Source: Calothrix anomala FACHB-343 (lineage in GTDB: Bacteria > Cyanobacteriota > Cyanobacteriia > Cyanobacteriales > Nostocaceae). Taken from it: DNA of 64,000 nt. This document shows positions 45,445 through 54,086 of the stretch, piece after piece; position 1 is the first letter of the stretch, and each line of letters starts with the position of its first letter. The stretch lies in NCBI RefSeq assembly GCF_014696435.1, contig NZ_JACJQG010000009.1:111589-175588 (forward strand). Reading direction: 5' to 3'. The notes under the pieces are model-generated. The model worked only from the letters and a program-made list of their open reading frames with translations. It ran no database searches and was not told where the DNA came from. The translations under genes were made by a program, and so were the position numbers.

Positions 45445-45633
45445 TCAAGGGATTAACATCTTTTTAACTTCATCTAAAGACACTGAATGGCTGTCTTTCT
45501 CTTCCTGTTTAGCTTCGCGTAAATCTCTTAAATCTTCTAACAATTCTTGAATTTTCAAAAATTCTTCGTATGGCAAAACCGCAAATTCTCTTTGCCCATT
45601 TTTTGAAATAAATGTAGGATGTAATTCAATCAT
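45445..45633 (-). CDS. Orphan Phd/YefM-like antitoxin
   Basis: The 62-residue product MIELHPTFISKNGQREFAVL, PYEEFLKIQELLEDLRDLRE, then an acidic tail, is typical of the short antitoxins paired with RelE toxins in cyanobacteria. No RelE-like gene follows in the next 400 bp, so it is either orphaned or pairs with something else. It lies 20 nt downstream of xisI in the same direction. Confidence 0.65.
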   Translation of the reverse strand: MIELHPTFISKNGQREFAVLPYEEFLKIQELLEDLRDLREAKQEEKDSHSVSLDEVKKMLIP

Positions 45634-45653
45634 TTTAAACCTATCTTTTTATT

Positions 45654-45998
45654 TTAAGCAACAGCAAACTCAGTCAATTTACGAGTTTCTGGAGAGTGAA
45701 AGGCTAAAACAATATCTTCTTTCGGTACACCTTCCCTTAATAACTCAGTAGCGATTCCTTCCTCAGTCCAATCTTCCTCAATGTAAATCTTCTCATTTTT
45801 AATGCGAACATAAACAGTAATTGCAGTAATTTTTTTCTCGTCATGCCAACCAACTTGAAACCAAATATATTGATCTCTTTGTTCATCCAAAGCTAAGACA
45901 CTATCAACTCCAGAAGGATTAGGAGTTTGTGATGCTAATTGTTCATATTCTGTGAGAATTTTTTTGATTAAATTCCGATAATTTGCTAGTTTATCCAT
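45654..45998 (-). CDS. xisI: XisI family protein
   Basis: The 114-residue product (MDKLANYRNLIKKILTEYEQ ... VLALDEQRDQYIWFQVGWHD ... EDWTEEGIATELLREGVPKE) is the XisI type. In Anabaena XisI and XisH control excision of the fdxN element during heterocyst differentiation, but most cyanobacterial copies are not next to such elements. Its start overlaps the end of xisH by 13 nt. No recombinase xisF is in the window. Confidence 0.92.
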   Translation of the reverse strand: MDKLANYRNLIKKILTEYEQLASQTPNPSGVDSVLALDEQRDQYIWFQVGWHDEKKITAITVYVRIKNEKIYIEEDWTEEGIATELLREGVPKEDIVLAFHSPETRKLTEFAVA

Positions 45999-46402
45999 TT
46001 AACAATCTCCTCGGTTTTCAAATCAACAATAATTAGAAGTAAATTAGTCTCTTCAATTACTAATGAAATTGCTTTTTGCTGAAAAAATGATTGATAAATA
46101 GCTTTACTAATCCCTAAATAAATTTTAGTTTCGGGCACAACAGCTTTTAATAAAGTACGATAAATAATATATTGACCTAAAGCTGTTTCAAATTCACGCA
46201 TCGGTGAACGACTAATAAAACTTTTGATTTCTACAATAATTTGTTGTCCATTACGTTCAACTTCTAAAGTTCTATCAGCAAGTAAATCAGCAAATAACTG
46301 AATTTTTTCATATTTAATGGTATAAGGATCAGCCGTAATCGTCCAGCCATCTTTAATTAAGGCATTTTTAACCGCATCATGGTAGATATCTTTTACTGGC
46401 AT
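45986..46402 (-). CDS. xisH: XisH family protein
   Basis: The 138-residue product starts MPVKDIYHDAVKNALIKDGW, the XisH hallmark, and contains LLADRTLEVERNGQQIIVEI followed by KSF, a pattern compatible with a PD-(D/E)XK fold (Asp, then Glu-x-Lys). It overlaps xisI by 13 nt, so the two are translationally coupled. The pair without xisF suggests a function other than fdxN-element excision, possibly nuclease-inhibitor like; this is inference. Confidence 0.93.
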   Translation of the reverse strand: MPVKDIYHDAVKNALIKDGWTITADPYTIKYEKIQLFADLLADRTLEVERNGQQIIVEIKSFISRSPMREFETALGQYIIYRTLLKAVVPETKIYLGISKAIYQSFFQQKAISLVIEETNLLLIIVDLKTEEIVKWIN

Positions 46403-46452
46403 TGTTACCCTGTTAATAACAGTCAGGTGGGCATTACACCCACCTAATAAAA

Positions 46453-49098
46453 CTATACTAACAAAGCCTGCTGTTCCTTAGAAATCACGCGCCCTTCATC
46501 CTCAAAACCGGCGATTTGATCGAAGTTCAAATAACGATACAAATTGTCAGCAAAAGGATTAATCTTCTTCGCCACAATATCCAGATATTCCTGTACTGTG
46601 GGAATGCGTCCTAATAATGCACAAACTGCGGCTAATTCTGCAGAGCCTAAATACACTCTTGCACCTTTACCCATGCGATTATTAAAGTTGCGGGTAGAGG
46701 TAGAAAATACAGTTGTGCCATCAGCAACTCGCGCCTGATTTCCCATGCATAAACTGCATCCTGGCATTTCTGTTCTCGCACCAGCCGCACCAAATACGCT
46801 ATATACACCTTCTTCTTTTAATTGGTTTTCGTCCATGCGGGTGGGTGGTGCTATCCACAGGCGTGTTTTTACTTCACCTGCGCCTTCTAAAACTTTCGCT
46901 GTTGCCCGATAATGACCGATATTTGTCATACAAGAACCAACGAATACTTCTTGCACCGGATCGTTAGCAACTTCCGATAATAATTTAACATTATCGGGGT
47001 CATTGGGAGCGGCTACAATTGGTTCTTTGATTTCGTTCAAATCAATTTCAATGATTTCGGCATACTCTGCATCTGCATCGGCTTCCAGTAATATGGGATT
47101 GGCTAACCATTCTTCCATTTTGGCGACACGACGCATGATAGTACGCTCATCGTGATAACCTCTGGCTACCATGTTCTTTAACAGCGCAATGTTAGAACGC
47201 AGATATTCGGAAATTGTTTCTGTACTCAGTTTAATTGTGCAACCTGCACAGGAACGTTCTGCTGATGCATCTGTTAATTCAAAGGCTTGTTCTACTTTTA
47301 AATCTGGTAAGCCTTCCATTTCTAAAATTCGCCCAGAGAAGACGTTTTTCTTGTTCTCTTTCTCTACTGTTAACAATCCTTTTTGAATGGCGACGTAGGG
47401 AATAGCGTTAACAATATCTCTGAGGGTAATTCCTGGTTGTAATTCTCCTTTGAATCTTACCAAAACTGATTCTGGCATATCCAAAGGCATGACACCTAAA
47501 GCTGCTGCAAAAGCTACTAACCCGGAACCTGCGGGGAAGGAAATTCCTAAAGGAAAGCGGGTGTGAGAATCGCCACCAGTTCCGACGGTATCGGGTAACA
47601 GCATCCGGTTTAGCCAAGAGTGAATGATACCATCACCAGGACGTAGGGCAACGCCACCACGTTGGGCGAAAAAGTCTGGTAAGTCGTGGTGGGTTTTGAT
47701 ATCAACAGGTTTGGGATAAGCTGCAGTGTGACAGAAACTCTGCATTACCAAATCAGCACTGAAGCCAAGACAGGCGAGTTCTTTTAATTCGTCGCGGGTC
47801 ATGGGGCCTGTGGTATCTTGGGAACCAACGGTAGTCATGATCGGTTCGCAAGATGTACCAGGGCGCACACCGGGTAATCCGCAAGCTTTCCCTACCATTT
47901 TCTGGGCGAGGGTGTAGCCTTTACCTGTATCTTCTGGTGCTTGGGGACGAATAAATAAGGTGCTGGGTTCTAAACCTAATGCTTGGCGGGTTTTGTCGGT
48001 GAGGGTACGCCCAATTAACAAAGGTATACGTCCACCTGCACGGACTTCATCAAGAATTGTATCGGGTTTGAGGGTGAAGGTAGAAATTACTTCGCCGGCT
48101 TCGTTGGTAATTTCGCCTTTGTAGGGATGGATGGTAATTACATCACCTGTTTCTAACTTGGTGACATCGCACTGAATTGGCAAAGCACCAGCATCTTCAG
48201 CTGTATTAAAGAAAATAGGCGCGATCGCACCACCTAAAATATATCCCCCTGCGCGCTTGTTGGGAACGAAGGGAATATCATTACCCATGTGCCACAATAC
48301 GGAGTTAATAGCAGATTTCCGCGATGAACCGGTACCTACTACATCACCAACATAAGCCACAGGATGTCCTTTTTGCTTTAACTCGGCAATGGTGTTTAAG
48401 CTTCCCGGTTGCCGTGACTCTAGCATGGCTAAGGCGTGTAGGGGAATATCCGGGCGCGTGGTAGCGTGGGTAGCGGGGGATAAGTCATCGGTGTTGGTTT
48501 CCCCAGGTACTTTGAAGACTGTAACGGTAATTGCTTTGGGGAGTTGGGGACGAATGGTAAACCACTCAGCTTCTGCCCATGAATCTATCACGCGCTTGGC
48601 AAAGGGATTGGTTTTAGATAGTTCCAAAACATCATGGAAAGCATCATACACCAACAGAATTTTGCTGAGGGCGTTGGCGGCGTATGCGGCGATGGGTTCC
48701 TTTCCTTGTCCCCCCATTACCAAAGGGGTTTCGGAAGAGTCGGAGACAGAAACGGTAGGAGTTTGCAGCAATTCAATTAAAGCTTGGACATTGTAGCCGC
48801 CTACCATCGTTCCTAGTAATTCTACCGCCTGGATACGGGAAATTAAAGGGCTTTTGGTTTCACCTTTAGCGATCGCAGTTAAAAACCCCGCTTTCACATA
48901 AGCAGCTGCATCAACTCCAGGGGGTACGCGATCGCGCAATAAATGCAATAATGTATCTTCTTCCCCTGGTGGCGGATTTTTGAGCAATTCACATAATTCT
49001 GATGTTTGCTTTGCATCCAATGGTAGGGGAGGAATACCGAGTTGGGCGCGTTCTACAACATGCTGACGGTATTGTTCTAACATTTTTGTATTCTCCAT
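46453..49098 (-). CDS. acnB: Bifunctional aconitate hydratase 2 / 2-methylisocitrate dehydratase
   Basis: AcnB isomerises citrate to isocitrate with a 4Fe-4S cluster. The 881-residue product has the AcnB order: N-terminal HEAT-like domain ([20 protein letters not shown]), then the swivel domain ([40 protein letters not shown]), then the catalytic domains with cluster cysteines in [14 protein letters not shown] and [11 protein letters not shown]. The ATG at 49098 is adjacent to an alternative at 49083. It is single-gene, with a long upstream region shared with a divergent TA locus. Confidence 0.96.
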   Translation of the reverse strand: MENTKMLEQYRQHVVERAQLGIPPLPLDAKQTSELCELLKNPPPGEEDTLLHLLRDRVPPGVDAAAYVKAGFLTAIAKGETKSPLISRIQAVELLGTMVGGYNVQALIELLQTPTVSVSDSSETPLVMGGQGKEPIAAYAANALSKILLVYDAFHDVLELSKTNPFAKRVIDSWAEAEWFTIRPQLPKAITVTVFKVPGETNTDDLSPATHATTRPDIPLHALAMLESRQPGSLNTIAELKQKGHPVAYVGDVVGTGSSRKSAINSVLWHMGNDIPFVPNKRAGGYILGGAIAPIFFNTAEDAGALPIQCDVTKLETGDVITIHPYKGEITNEAGEVISTFTLKPDTILDEVRAGGRIPLLIGRTLTDKTRQALGLEPSTLFIRPQAPEDTGKGYTLAQKMVGKACGLPGVRPGTSCEPIMTTVGSQDTTGPMTRDELKELACLGFSADLVMQSFCHTAAYPKPVDIKTHHDLPDFFAQRGGVALRPGDGIIHSWLNRMLLPDTVGTGGDSHTRFPLGISFPAGSGLVAFAAALGVMPLDMPESVLVRFKGELQPGITLRDIVNAIPYVAIQKGLLTVEKENKKNVFSGRILEMEGLPDLKVEQAFELTDASAERSCAGCTIKLSTETISEYLRSNIALLKNMVARGYHDERTIMRRVAKMEEWLANPILLEADADAEYAEIIEIDLNEIKEPIVAAPNDPDNVKLLSEVANDPVQEVFVGSCMTNIGHYRATAKVLEGAGEVKTRLWIAPPTRMDENQLKEEGVYSVFGAAGARTEMPGCSLCMGNQARVADGTTVFSTSTRNFNNRMGKGARVYLGSAELAAVCALLGRIPTVQEYLDIVAKKINPFADNLYRYLNFDQIAGFEDEGRVISKEQQALLV

Positions 49099-49293
49099 TG
49101 GGATGTTCTACTCTTAATTATGAAATATTTTTTGGCAAGATTTGGCTATCAAAGTTTACTCCATTTTTATAGCTGAATGCCCTACTTATAATTGGGTGTT
49201 AGCAATTTTTTCTCATACTTAAAGTATAGTTTAATTCCAAATTGACATAAAGATATCTGAACTGTCACAACTGAATATTATTTAACGATTAAT

Positions 49294-49315
49294 TGTTACC
49301 ATGATATCGGTAACA
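49294..49315. promoter_or_regulatory. Inverted repeat TGTTACC-N8-GGTAACA
   Basis: Seven-base perfect arms around ATGATATC, about 190-210 nt upstream of the toxin gene. The spacing suits a dimeric regulator; the binding protein is unknown. Confidence 0.4.
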
Positions 49316-49471
49316 GGCTATGGCCAAAACAATTGTCAATTCGCAATTCATATTTCTCAAGGAAAATGTACGATCTCATTGGGCAATTGTTAATTAATGG
49401 TTTTCAAACCCTGACTGATTTGATAATTGCAAATTGCGTAGCTTGCTTCGCGAAGGGTAATGTAAATTGCC

Positions 49472-49487
49472 AATTGTCATGACAATT
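49472..49487. promoter_or_regulatory. Palindrome AATTGTCATGACAATT before the TA operon
   Basis: A perfect 16-bp palindrome ending 16 nt before the toxin ATG (49504). TA operons are commonly repressed by the antitoxin binding such a site. It resembles nearby CAATTGTC repeats, so a repeat origin is possible. Confidence 0.45.
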
Positions 49488-49503
49488 TTTGCTAAAATTT
49501 ATT

Positions 49504-49842
49504 ATGGAAGTTCAACCACAGGATATTAGAAATTATTTAAGTAGTGATGGTAAAGATATTTTTTCTGAGTGGTTTGACTCTCTGCGTGATAGAAGAGCAA
49601 AGGCTAAAATAAGAGCAAGACTTGACCGAGTAGAGGAGGGTAATTTAGGTGATTATAAATCAGTTGGTGATGGTGTTTTTGAACTGAAAATAGACTATGC
49701 TTCTGGCTACCGTATATACTTTGGTCAGGAAGGTTCAGCAATTATTATTCTTTTGTGTGGTGGCGATAAAAGCACCCAGGATAAAGATATTACTAAAGCC
49801 AAGAAATATTGGCAAGACTATAGGAGTAGAGATGATGCCTAG
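49504..49842 (+). CDS. RelE/HigB-like addiction module toxin
   Basis: From MEVQPQDIRNYLSSDGKDIF the 112-residue product has the plasmid-addiction killer (RelE superfamily) pattern: FSEWFDSLRDRRAKAKIRAR, LDRVEEGNLGDYKSVGDGVF, ELKIDYASGYRIYFGQEG and a C-terminal IILLCGGDKSTQDKDITKAK. Such toxins cleave mRNA on the ribosome. It overlaps the antitoxin gene by 8 nt, toxin first, as in HigBA systems. Confidence 0.88.
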   Translation: MEVQPQDIRNYLSSDGKDIFSEWFDSLRDRRAKAKIRARLDRVEEGNLGDYKSVGDGVFELKIDYASGYRIYFGQEGSAIIILLCGGDKSTQDKDITKAKKYWQDYRSRDDA

Positions 49843-50128
49843 AAGTACAAGCTATCACGAAAAACTGATACAAGACCTTCAAAATCCCCTAGAAGCAGCA
49901 GCTTATATTGAGGTTGTTTTAGAAGAAGGCGATCCGAAAATGATGAGTAAAGCACTGAAAAATATTATAGAAGCGCAAGGTGGAGTTGATCGTCTGTCTG
50001 CACAAGTCAAGGAACGATACAATAAACTTGACCAGATGCTATTAGATCAAGGCGAAATTGAGTTTTACAGTCTAAACTCTTTGTTGGATGCTTTAGGGTT
50101 ACATTTAGCAGTAACAGTAAAGCCATAA
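49835..50128 (+). CDS. HigA-like addiction module antidote protein
   Basis: From MPRSTSYHEKLIQDLQNPLE the 97-residue product has AAAYIEVVLEEGDPKMMSKA, ALKNIIEAQGGVDRLSAQVK and a compact HTH-like end (LNSLLDALGLHLAVTV), typical of probable addiction module antidotes paired with RelE-type killers. Start at 49835 or 49832 (MM), overlapping the toxin by 8-11 nt. It should neutralise the toxin and repress the operon. Confidence 0.87.
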   Translation: MPRSTSYHEKLIQDLQNPLEAAAYIEVVLEEGDPKMMSKALKNIIEAQGGVDRLSAQVKERYNKLDQMLLDQGEIEFYSLNSLLDALGLHLAVTVKP

Positions 50129-50616
50129 TTTGCAATTCGCAATTCGCAATACCGCAAGCGGTGAATCCTGCGGATACGCTATGCGTTCACGTAACGTTCT
50201 CGGAGAGTAGGTTAAGGCCAACGCAATTCGCAGTTTATAATTGATGAAGCTCTTCAACCAAAGCAGTTTCAGGATTATTCGATATCCTTCACTCATCAAC
50301 TCAATTGGAAAAATAGCTCATTCGATGATCCTAGTAATTACGCACCGAACACAAAAATCCCCACAAGGGTGGTCAAAAGTCAAAAGTCAATGGTCAAAAT
50401 TCAGCTTTTTGGACTATGGACTATTGACCATTGACAAAAAGCATGAAAATATCTGACACTGCGTAAGTCCTAGATCCTTAACTAAATCGTCTTGGGTTAT
50501 GGAGTTATGGCGATCGCTCCTTGGTGGGAAGTCAAAAGTTTATTGAATATCTGCAATATTGTTAACTAATTCAGATACAATAATAAATTTGTCTGTTGCA
50601 TCCGATTTTTTAGTAT
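50129..50616. other. Intergenic region with heptamers and a MITE
   Basis: It starts with CAATTCG heptamers (50130-50150), then GCGGTGAATCCTGCGGATAC-type sequence common in cyanobacterial spacers, then the MITE at 50332-50472. No gene is supported. The right end holds the ferredoxin promoter. Confidence 0.55.
50332..50472. mobile_element. MITE with TTACGCACCGAAC / TGCGTAAGTCC ends (copy 1)
   Basis: About 141 bp, nearly identical to 53191-53332. The right end is TGCGTAAGTCCTA; the left end is partly degenerate (TAGTAATTACGCA). The interior includes AAAAGTCAATGGTCAAAATT and GGACTATGGACTATTGACC. Confidence 0.85.
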
Positions 50617-50934
50617 ATGTCCAAAACATACACCGTTGAAGTTATCCATCAAGGTGAGAGCCACACTTTACAAGTCCCGGAAACCGAAACTATCTTATCT
50701 GTAGCTGATGCTGCTGGTTTAGAATTACCTAGTTCTTGTCATGCAGGTGTTTGTACAACTTGTGCGGGTAAAATTATTTCTGGAACTGTCGATCAAAAGG
50801 ATGGTATGGGCGTAAGTCCAGAGTTACAAAAACAAGGTTACGTGTTGCTTTGTGTAGCTAGACCTCTTTCTGATATCAAAGTGGAAACAGAACAAGAAGA
50901 TACACTTTATCAACTGCAATTTGGCAAAGACTAA
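50617..50934 (+). CDS. Plant-type [2Fe-2S] ferredoxin
   Basis: An electron carrier of 105 residues with the cluster motif SCHAGVCTTCAGK (CxxxxCxxC) and the distant fourth Cys in YVLLCVARP. The C-terminus is acidic and slightly longer than photosynthetic PetF (LSDIKVETEQEDTLYQLQFG), so it is probably a minor paralogue. It stands alone; the next gene is a small hypothetical. Confidence 0.93.
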   Translation: MSKTYTVEVIHQGESHTLQVPETETILSVADAAGLELPSSCHAGVCTTCAGKIISGTVDQKDGMGVSPELQKQGYVLLCVARPLSDIKVETEQEDTLYQLQFGKD

Positions 50935-51054
50935 TTTAAGAATGAAGTATTAAGGCTAAAGGATGAAAAATTGACAGAAATTGCTCTTTTAATACTTCAT
51001 CCTTTATGCTGATATCAGTTATTCTAGAAACACAGTTCGCAAGAATAAGCAACA

Positions 51055-51237
51055 ATGACTACCCATTTTATTACCGCAGAAATCGACCTCCAAGAAACTC
51101 CCACAGAGTTAGAGCAAGCGATCGCCGCCGAATTGCAAAAACAAGGCGAACCTTTACGATGGGCGATTACTGCTGTGGATACAGAACAACAAAAGGCTAC
51201 TGTGGAAGCTGTTGTCACTACAGCCAGTGCAGAGTAA
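51055..51237 (+). CDS. Small conserved cyanobacterial hypothetical protein
   Basis: A 60-residue protein with alternating polar/hydrophobic beta pattern (THFITAEIDLQETPTELEQA, EPLRWAITAVDTEQQKATVE). Coding bias and isolated placement between two clear genes support it. No function known. GTAATTC heptamers follow its stop. Confidence 0.65.
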   Translation: MTTHFITAEIDLQETPTELEQAIAAELQKQGEPLRWAITAVDTEQQKATVEAVVTTASAE

Positions 51238-51400
51238 TTACTAATTCGTAATTCGTAATTCGTAATTTACACAACAGTATAAGACCCTTAGTTTATCCAT
51301 CGAGAGGTCAAACACATGGTTATGAATGGTTCAAATCCCGCGTGTCTGACAGCATAGGAAAATAATTACGAATTACGAATCATCAATTACGAACTATTTT

Positions 51401-52465
51401 ATGCAACGTCCATATACTGCTATTTTAATTGTACCAACTGGCGTTGGCGCAGCAATCGGCGGTTATGCCGGGGATGCTTTACCAGTAGCCAGAGTTATCT
51501 CACAGGTGTGCGATCGCCTAATCACCCATCCCAATGTCCTCAACGGTGCAAGTTTGTACTGGAATCTACCCAATACTTTCTATGTGGAAGGTTACGGACT
51601 TGACAAATTTGCCGCAGGATGCTGGGGTTTGCGTCCCGTCCATAAAAATAAAATAGGTTTGCTTTTAGACCAGGGTATAGAACCAGAATTAAAGCTGCGA
51701 CACTTGCAAGCAGCCGACGCAGCCAGAGCGACACTAGGCTTAACCCTGACAGGTTATGTAATTACGGATACGCCATTAAATATAGAATTACGCAAATCAC
51801 CATCTGGGATTAGTTGGGGAACCATTGGTAACCCCGATAGTTTATTAAGAGCAGCAGAAGTATTAATTAAACAAGCAGGTGCAGATGCGATCGCAGTAGT
51901 CGCCCGTTTCCCCGATAATATGGAAACCGAAGCAGTCGAAAACTACCGCCAAGGTAAAGGCGTAGATCCCCTAGCAGGTGCAGAAGCCGTTATTAGCCAT
52001 TTAATCGTGCGTAGCTTTCAAATACCCTGCGCCCATTCTCCCGCATTAGCTGCCGCACCACCAGAGGCAAATTTATCTCCCCGTTCCGCCGCCGAAGAAT
52101 TAGGCTATACTTTTTTACCGTGCGTACTTGTCGGTTTAAGTCGCGCACCGCAATTTATCATAGAGAAAGGAACGAGCAAATATCTACCAGAAGATATTTG
52201 GGCAGAGCAAATTGATGCTGCAATAATACCAGCAACCGCTTGTGGTAATAGTGCAATTCTCAGCTTAAATCACAGTCGATGCCAAATTATCACAGTTGCG
52301 GAAAATCAAACTCAAATCCAAGTTCCTCCTCAACCCTTAGGGATTAAATCCATCCAGGTAAACTCCTATTTAGAAGCAGTCGGTGTATTAGCCGCACATA
52401 AAGCAGGCGTCGATCCTCATATTCTCCATCCACAAATCAATTCTTTAAACCAACTGAATTATTAG
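51401..52465 (+). CDS. DUF3326 domain-containing protein
   Basis: The 354-residue product starts MQRPYTAILIVPTGVGAAIG, GYAGDALPVARVISQVCDRL and contains WNLPNTFYVEGYGLDKFAAG and CAHSPALAAAPPEANLSPRS, the conserved DUF3326 blocks. No signal peptide. The family is common in cyanobacteria and plants and its function is not known to me. Confidence 0.88.
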   Translation: MQRPYTAILIVPTGVGAAIGGYAGDALPVARVISQVCDRLITHPNVLNGASLYWNLPNTFYVEGYGLDKFAAGCWGLRPVHKNKIGLLLDQGIEPELKLRHLQAADAARATLGLTLTGYVITDTPLNIELRKSPSGISWGTIGNPDSLLRAAEVLIKQAGADAIAVVARFPDNMETEAVENYRQGKGVDPLAGAEAVISHLIVRSFQIPCAHSPALAAAPPEANLSPRSAAEELGYTFLPCVLVGLSRAPQFIIEKGTSKYLPEDIWAEQIDAAIIPATACGNSAILSLNHSRCQIITVAENQTQIQVPPQPLGIKSIQVNSYLEAVGVLAAHKAGVDPHILHPQINSLNQLNY

Positions 52466-52599
52466 TCAACAGTCAATAGTCAACAGTCAATAGTCAACAG
52501 TCAACAGTCAACAGTCAAATAAAATTCTTAATTTTGAATTTTGAATTTTGAATTTTGAATTTTAAATTGTTTGTCCCCCTTCCCTTCCCCTAAACACCC
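52466..52599. repeat. AGTCAAC and TGAATTT heptamer repeats
   Basis: About eight AGTCAAC/AGTCAAT copies (52468-52517) and about five TTTTGAA copies (52532-52562). This spacer directly precedes the GTG start of the CPBP protease gene. Confidence 0.9.
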
Positions 52600-53181
52600 G
52601 TGGTTGAACAACAAAAACAAGAACCAGAAATTCCTTACCTAACACGCATCCAAGTACTAGGAGCGATGGGAGCGACTGCTATCATTTTGTGGATAGTCGC
52701 CAAGCTGTGGTTGCGCTTTGGTGAAGTGTCGATATTTCCTTGGCGTTGGCATGAAAAAGATTTACTCTTAGGGGTGGGGTTGGGATTAATTATCACTACT
52801 TTGAGTGGTTTAACTTATCGCTTGATCCCCGCCTATCGTAAAAGTGCAGATTATTACTTAGATTTGGTACTCAAACCTTTAGTTTTACCAGATATTATTT
52901 GGCTGGGATTGCTACCAGGATTAAGTGAAGAATTATTATTCCGAGGCGTGATGATTCCCGCTTTAGGTGCGGATCATGTAGCTGTTATCGTCTCTAGCCT
53001 TTGTTTTGGTGTATTGCATCTGAGTGGTTCCCAACAATGGCCTTACGTATTGTGGGCAACCATCGTCGGTTTAATGTTAGGATACAGCGCAATATTGAGT
53101 GGGAACTTATTAGTACCAATTATTGCCCATATTATCACTAATTTGATTTCTAGTTATATGTGGAAATTGCGCAAAGCGTAA
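52600..53181 (+). CDS. CPBP-family intramembrane metalloprotease
   Basis: A membrane protein of 193 residues with about six hydrophobic segments and the CAAX/Abi signature: LSEELLFRGVMIPAL (EExxxR), LCFGVLHLSGSQQWPYVLWA (His) and VPIIAHIITNLI (HxxxN). It starts at GTG 52600. It probably processes or protects a membrane protein or peptide; substrates are unknown. A bidirectional terminator lies downstream beyond a MITE. Confidence 0.9.
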   Translation: MVEQQKQEPEIPYLTRIQVLGAMGATAIILWIVAKLWLRFGEVSIFPWRWHEKDLLLGVGLGLIITTLSGLTYRLIPAYRKSADYYLDLVLKPLVLPDIIWLGLLPGLSEELLFRGVMIPALGADHVAVIVSSLCFGVLHLSGSQQWPYVLWATIVGLMLGYSAILSGNLLVPIIAHIITNLISSYMWKLRKA

Positions 53182-53190
53182 ACAAAATAA

Positions 53191-53332
53191 TAGGACTTAC
53201 GCACCGAACACAAAAACCCTCACAAGGGTGGTCAAAAGTCAAAAGTCAATGGTCAAAATTCAGGTTTTTGGACTATGGACTATTGACCATTGACAAAAAG
53301 CATGAAAAATATCTGACACTGCGTAAGTCCTA
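53191..53332. mobile_element. MITE with AGGACTTACGCA / TGCGTAAGTCCT ends (copy 2)
   Basis: 142 bp, bounded by perfect 12-bp inverted ends and a TA at each side. It is nearly identical to the copy at 50332-50472, only 2.7 kb away. Starts 9 nt after the CPBP stop codon. Confidence 0.9.
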
Positions 53333-53365
53333 AATAATTAACTAAAACTGTTGATATTTTCCCTC

Positions 53366-53407
53366 AAAAATGTAGTGATGAGCAATGTCCACCACTACAT
53401 TTTTTTA
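53366..53407. terminator. Bidirectional rho-independent terminator
   Basis: TGTAGTG and CACTACA arms flanked by AAAAA on the left and TTTTTTT on the right. It can stop transcripts from the CPBP gene (+) and from purN (-). Confidence 0.85.
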
Positions 53408-53411
53408 ACTT

Positions 53412-54086
53412 TTAAACATGATTGAGGAGAAGCGATCGCCTTTGTGCCGCTAGTGCGATCGCCTGTGGTAAAATTCGATGTTCCTCAATTTGAATCCTGG
53501 CATGGAGCGTGTCTGCCGTATCATCTACTAAAATTGGCACTGCTGCTTGCATAATGATAGGGCCGCTGTCTACTTCCAGACAAACTAAATGCACCGTACA
53601 ACCAGTAATTTTTACCCCCGCAGCTAAAGCCTGTTCTACTGCATGGATACCCTTGAAACTTGGTAATAAGCTGGGATGAATATTAATAATTTGTTCGGGA
53701 AAAGCATCAATTAAAACTGGTGTTAACAGCCGCATCCAGCCAGCTAAAATTACCCATTCCACATCATAGTTTTGTAAAGTTTGTACAAGTACCCCATCAA
53801 ACTTTTCTCGGTTTTTATAATCGCGGTGATTCAATAATATTGCTTCTACACCCCGATTTTTAGCTTTAATTGCCGCTTTAGCATCAGGGTTATTGTAAAT
53901 TAAAACTTGAATTTGCGCGTTCAGATTTTCTGTATCAATAGCTTGAGCCACCGCCTCAAAATTGCTGCCATTTCCTGAAGCGAGAATACCTAATTTTATA
54001 GGCGTGGTAGATGCTAATTGATGATGAGAAATAGAGGGAGAAATTAAACTAGTCGTAGCAGTATCAACAACAGAACAATCGCTCAT
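53412..54086 (-). CDS. purN: Phosphoribosylglycinamide formyltransferase 1
   Basis: PurN transfers a formyl group from 10-formyl-THF to GAR in purine synthesis. The product has KLGILASGNGSNFEAVAQAI, the catalytic NIHPSLLPSFKGIHAVEQAL (Asn-x-His) and GCTVHLVCLEVDSGPIIMQA (conserved Asp). The first 25 residues (MSDCSVVDTATTSLISPS...) are extra to the usual core, so a later start is possible. It overlaps its upstream neighbour by 4 nt. Confidence 0.95.
   Translation of the reverse strand: MSDCSVVDTATTSLISPSISHHQLASTTPIKLGILASGNGSNFEAVAQAIDTENLNAQIQVLIYNNPDAKAAIKAKNRGVEAILLNHRDYKNREKFDGVLVQTLQNYDVEWVILAGWMRLLTPVLIDAFPEQIINIHPSLLPSFKGIHAVEQALAAGVKITGCTVHLVCLEVDSGPIIMQAAVPILVDDTADTLHARIQIEEHRILPQAIALAAQRRSLLLNHV

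Larger units (their letters stand above)
49099..49503. other. Divergent region between acnB and the TA locus
   Basis: No gene. It holds two dyad symmetries: TGTTACC-N8-GGTAACA (49294-49315) and the perfect palindrome AATTGTCATGACAATT (49472-49487), plus CAATTGTCAATTCGCAATTC repeats. See the separate operator entries. Confidence 0.5.

Noticed and set aside
51305-51360. Possible tRNA or tRNA fragment (GGTTCAAATCCCGCG after a GAGAGGTCAAACAC stretch)
   Set aside because: Only a T-loop-like string is present. No acceptor, D or anticodon stems can be formed around it, so it is at best a relic.
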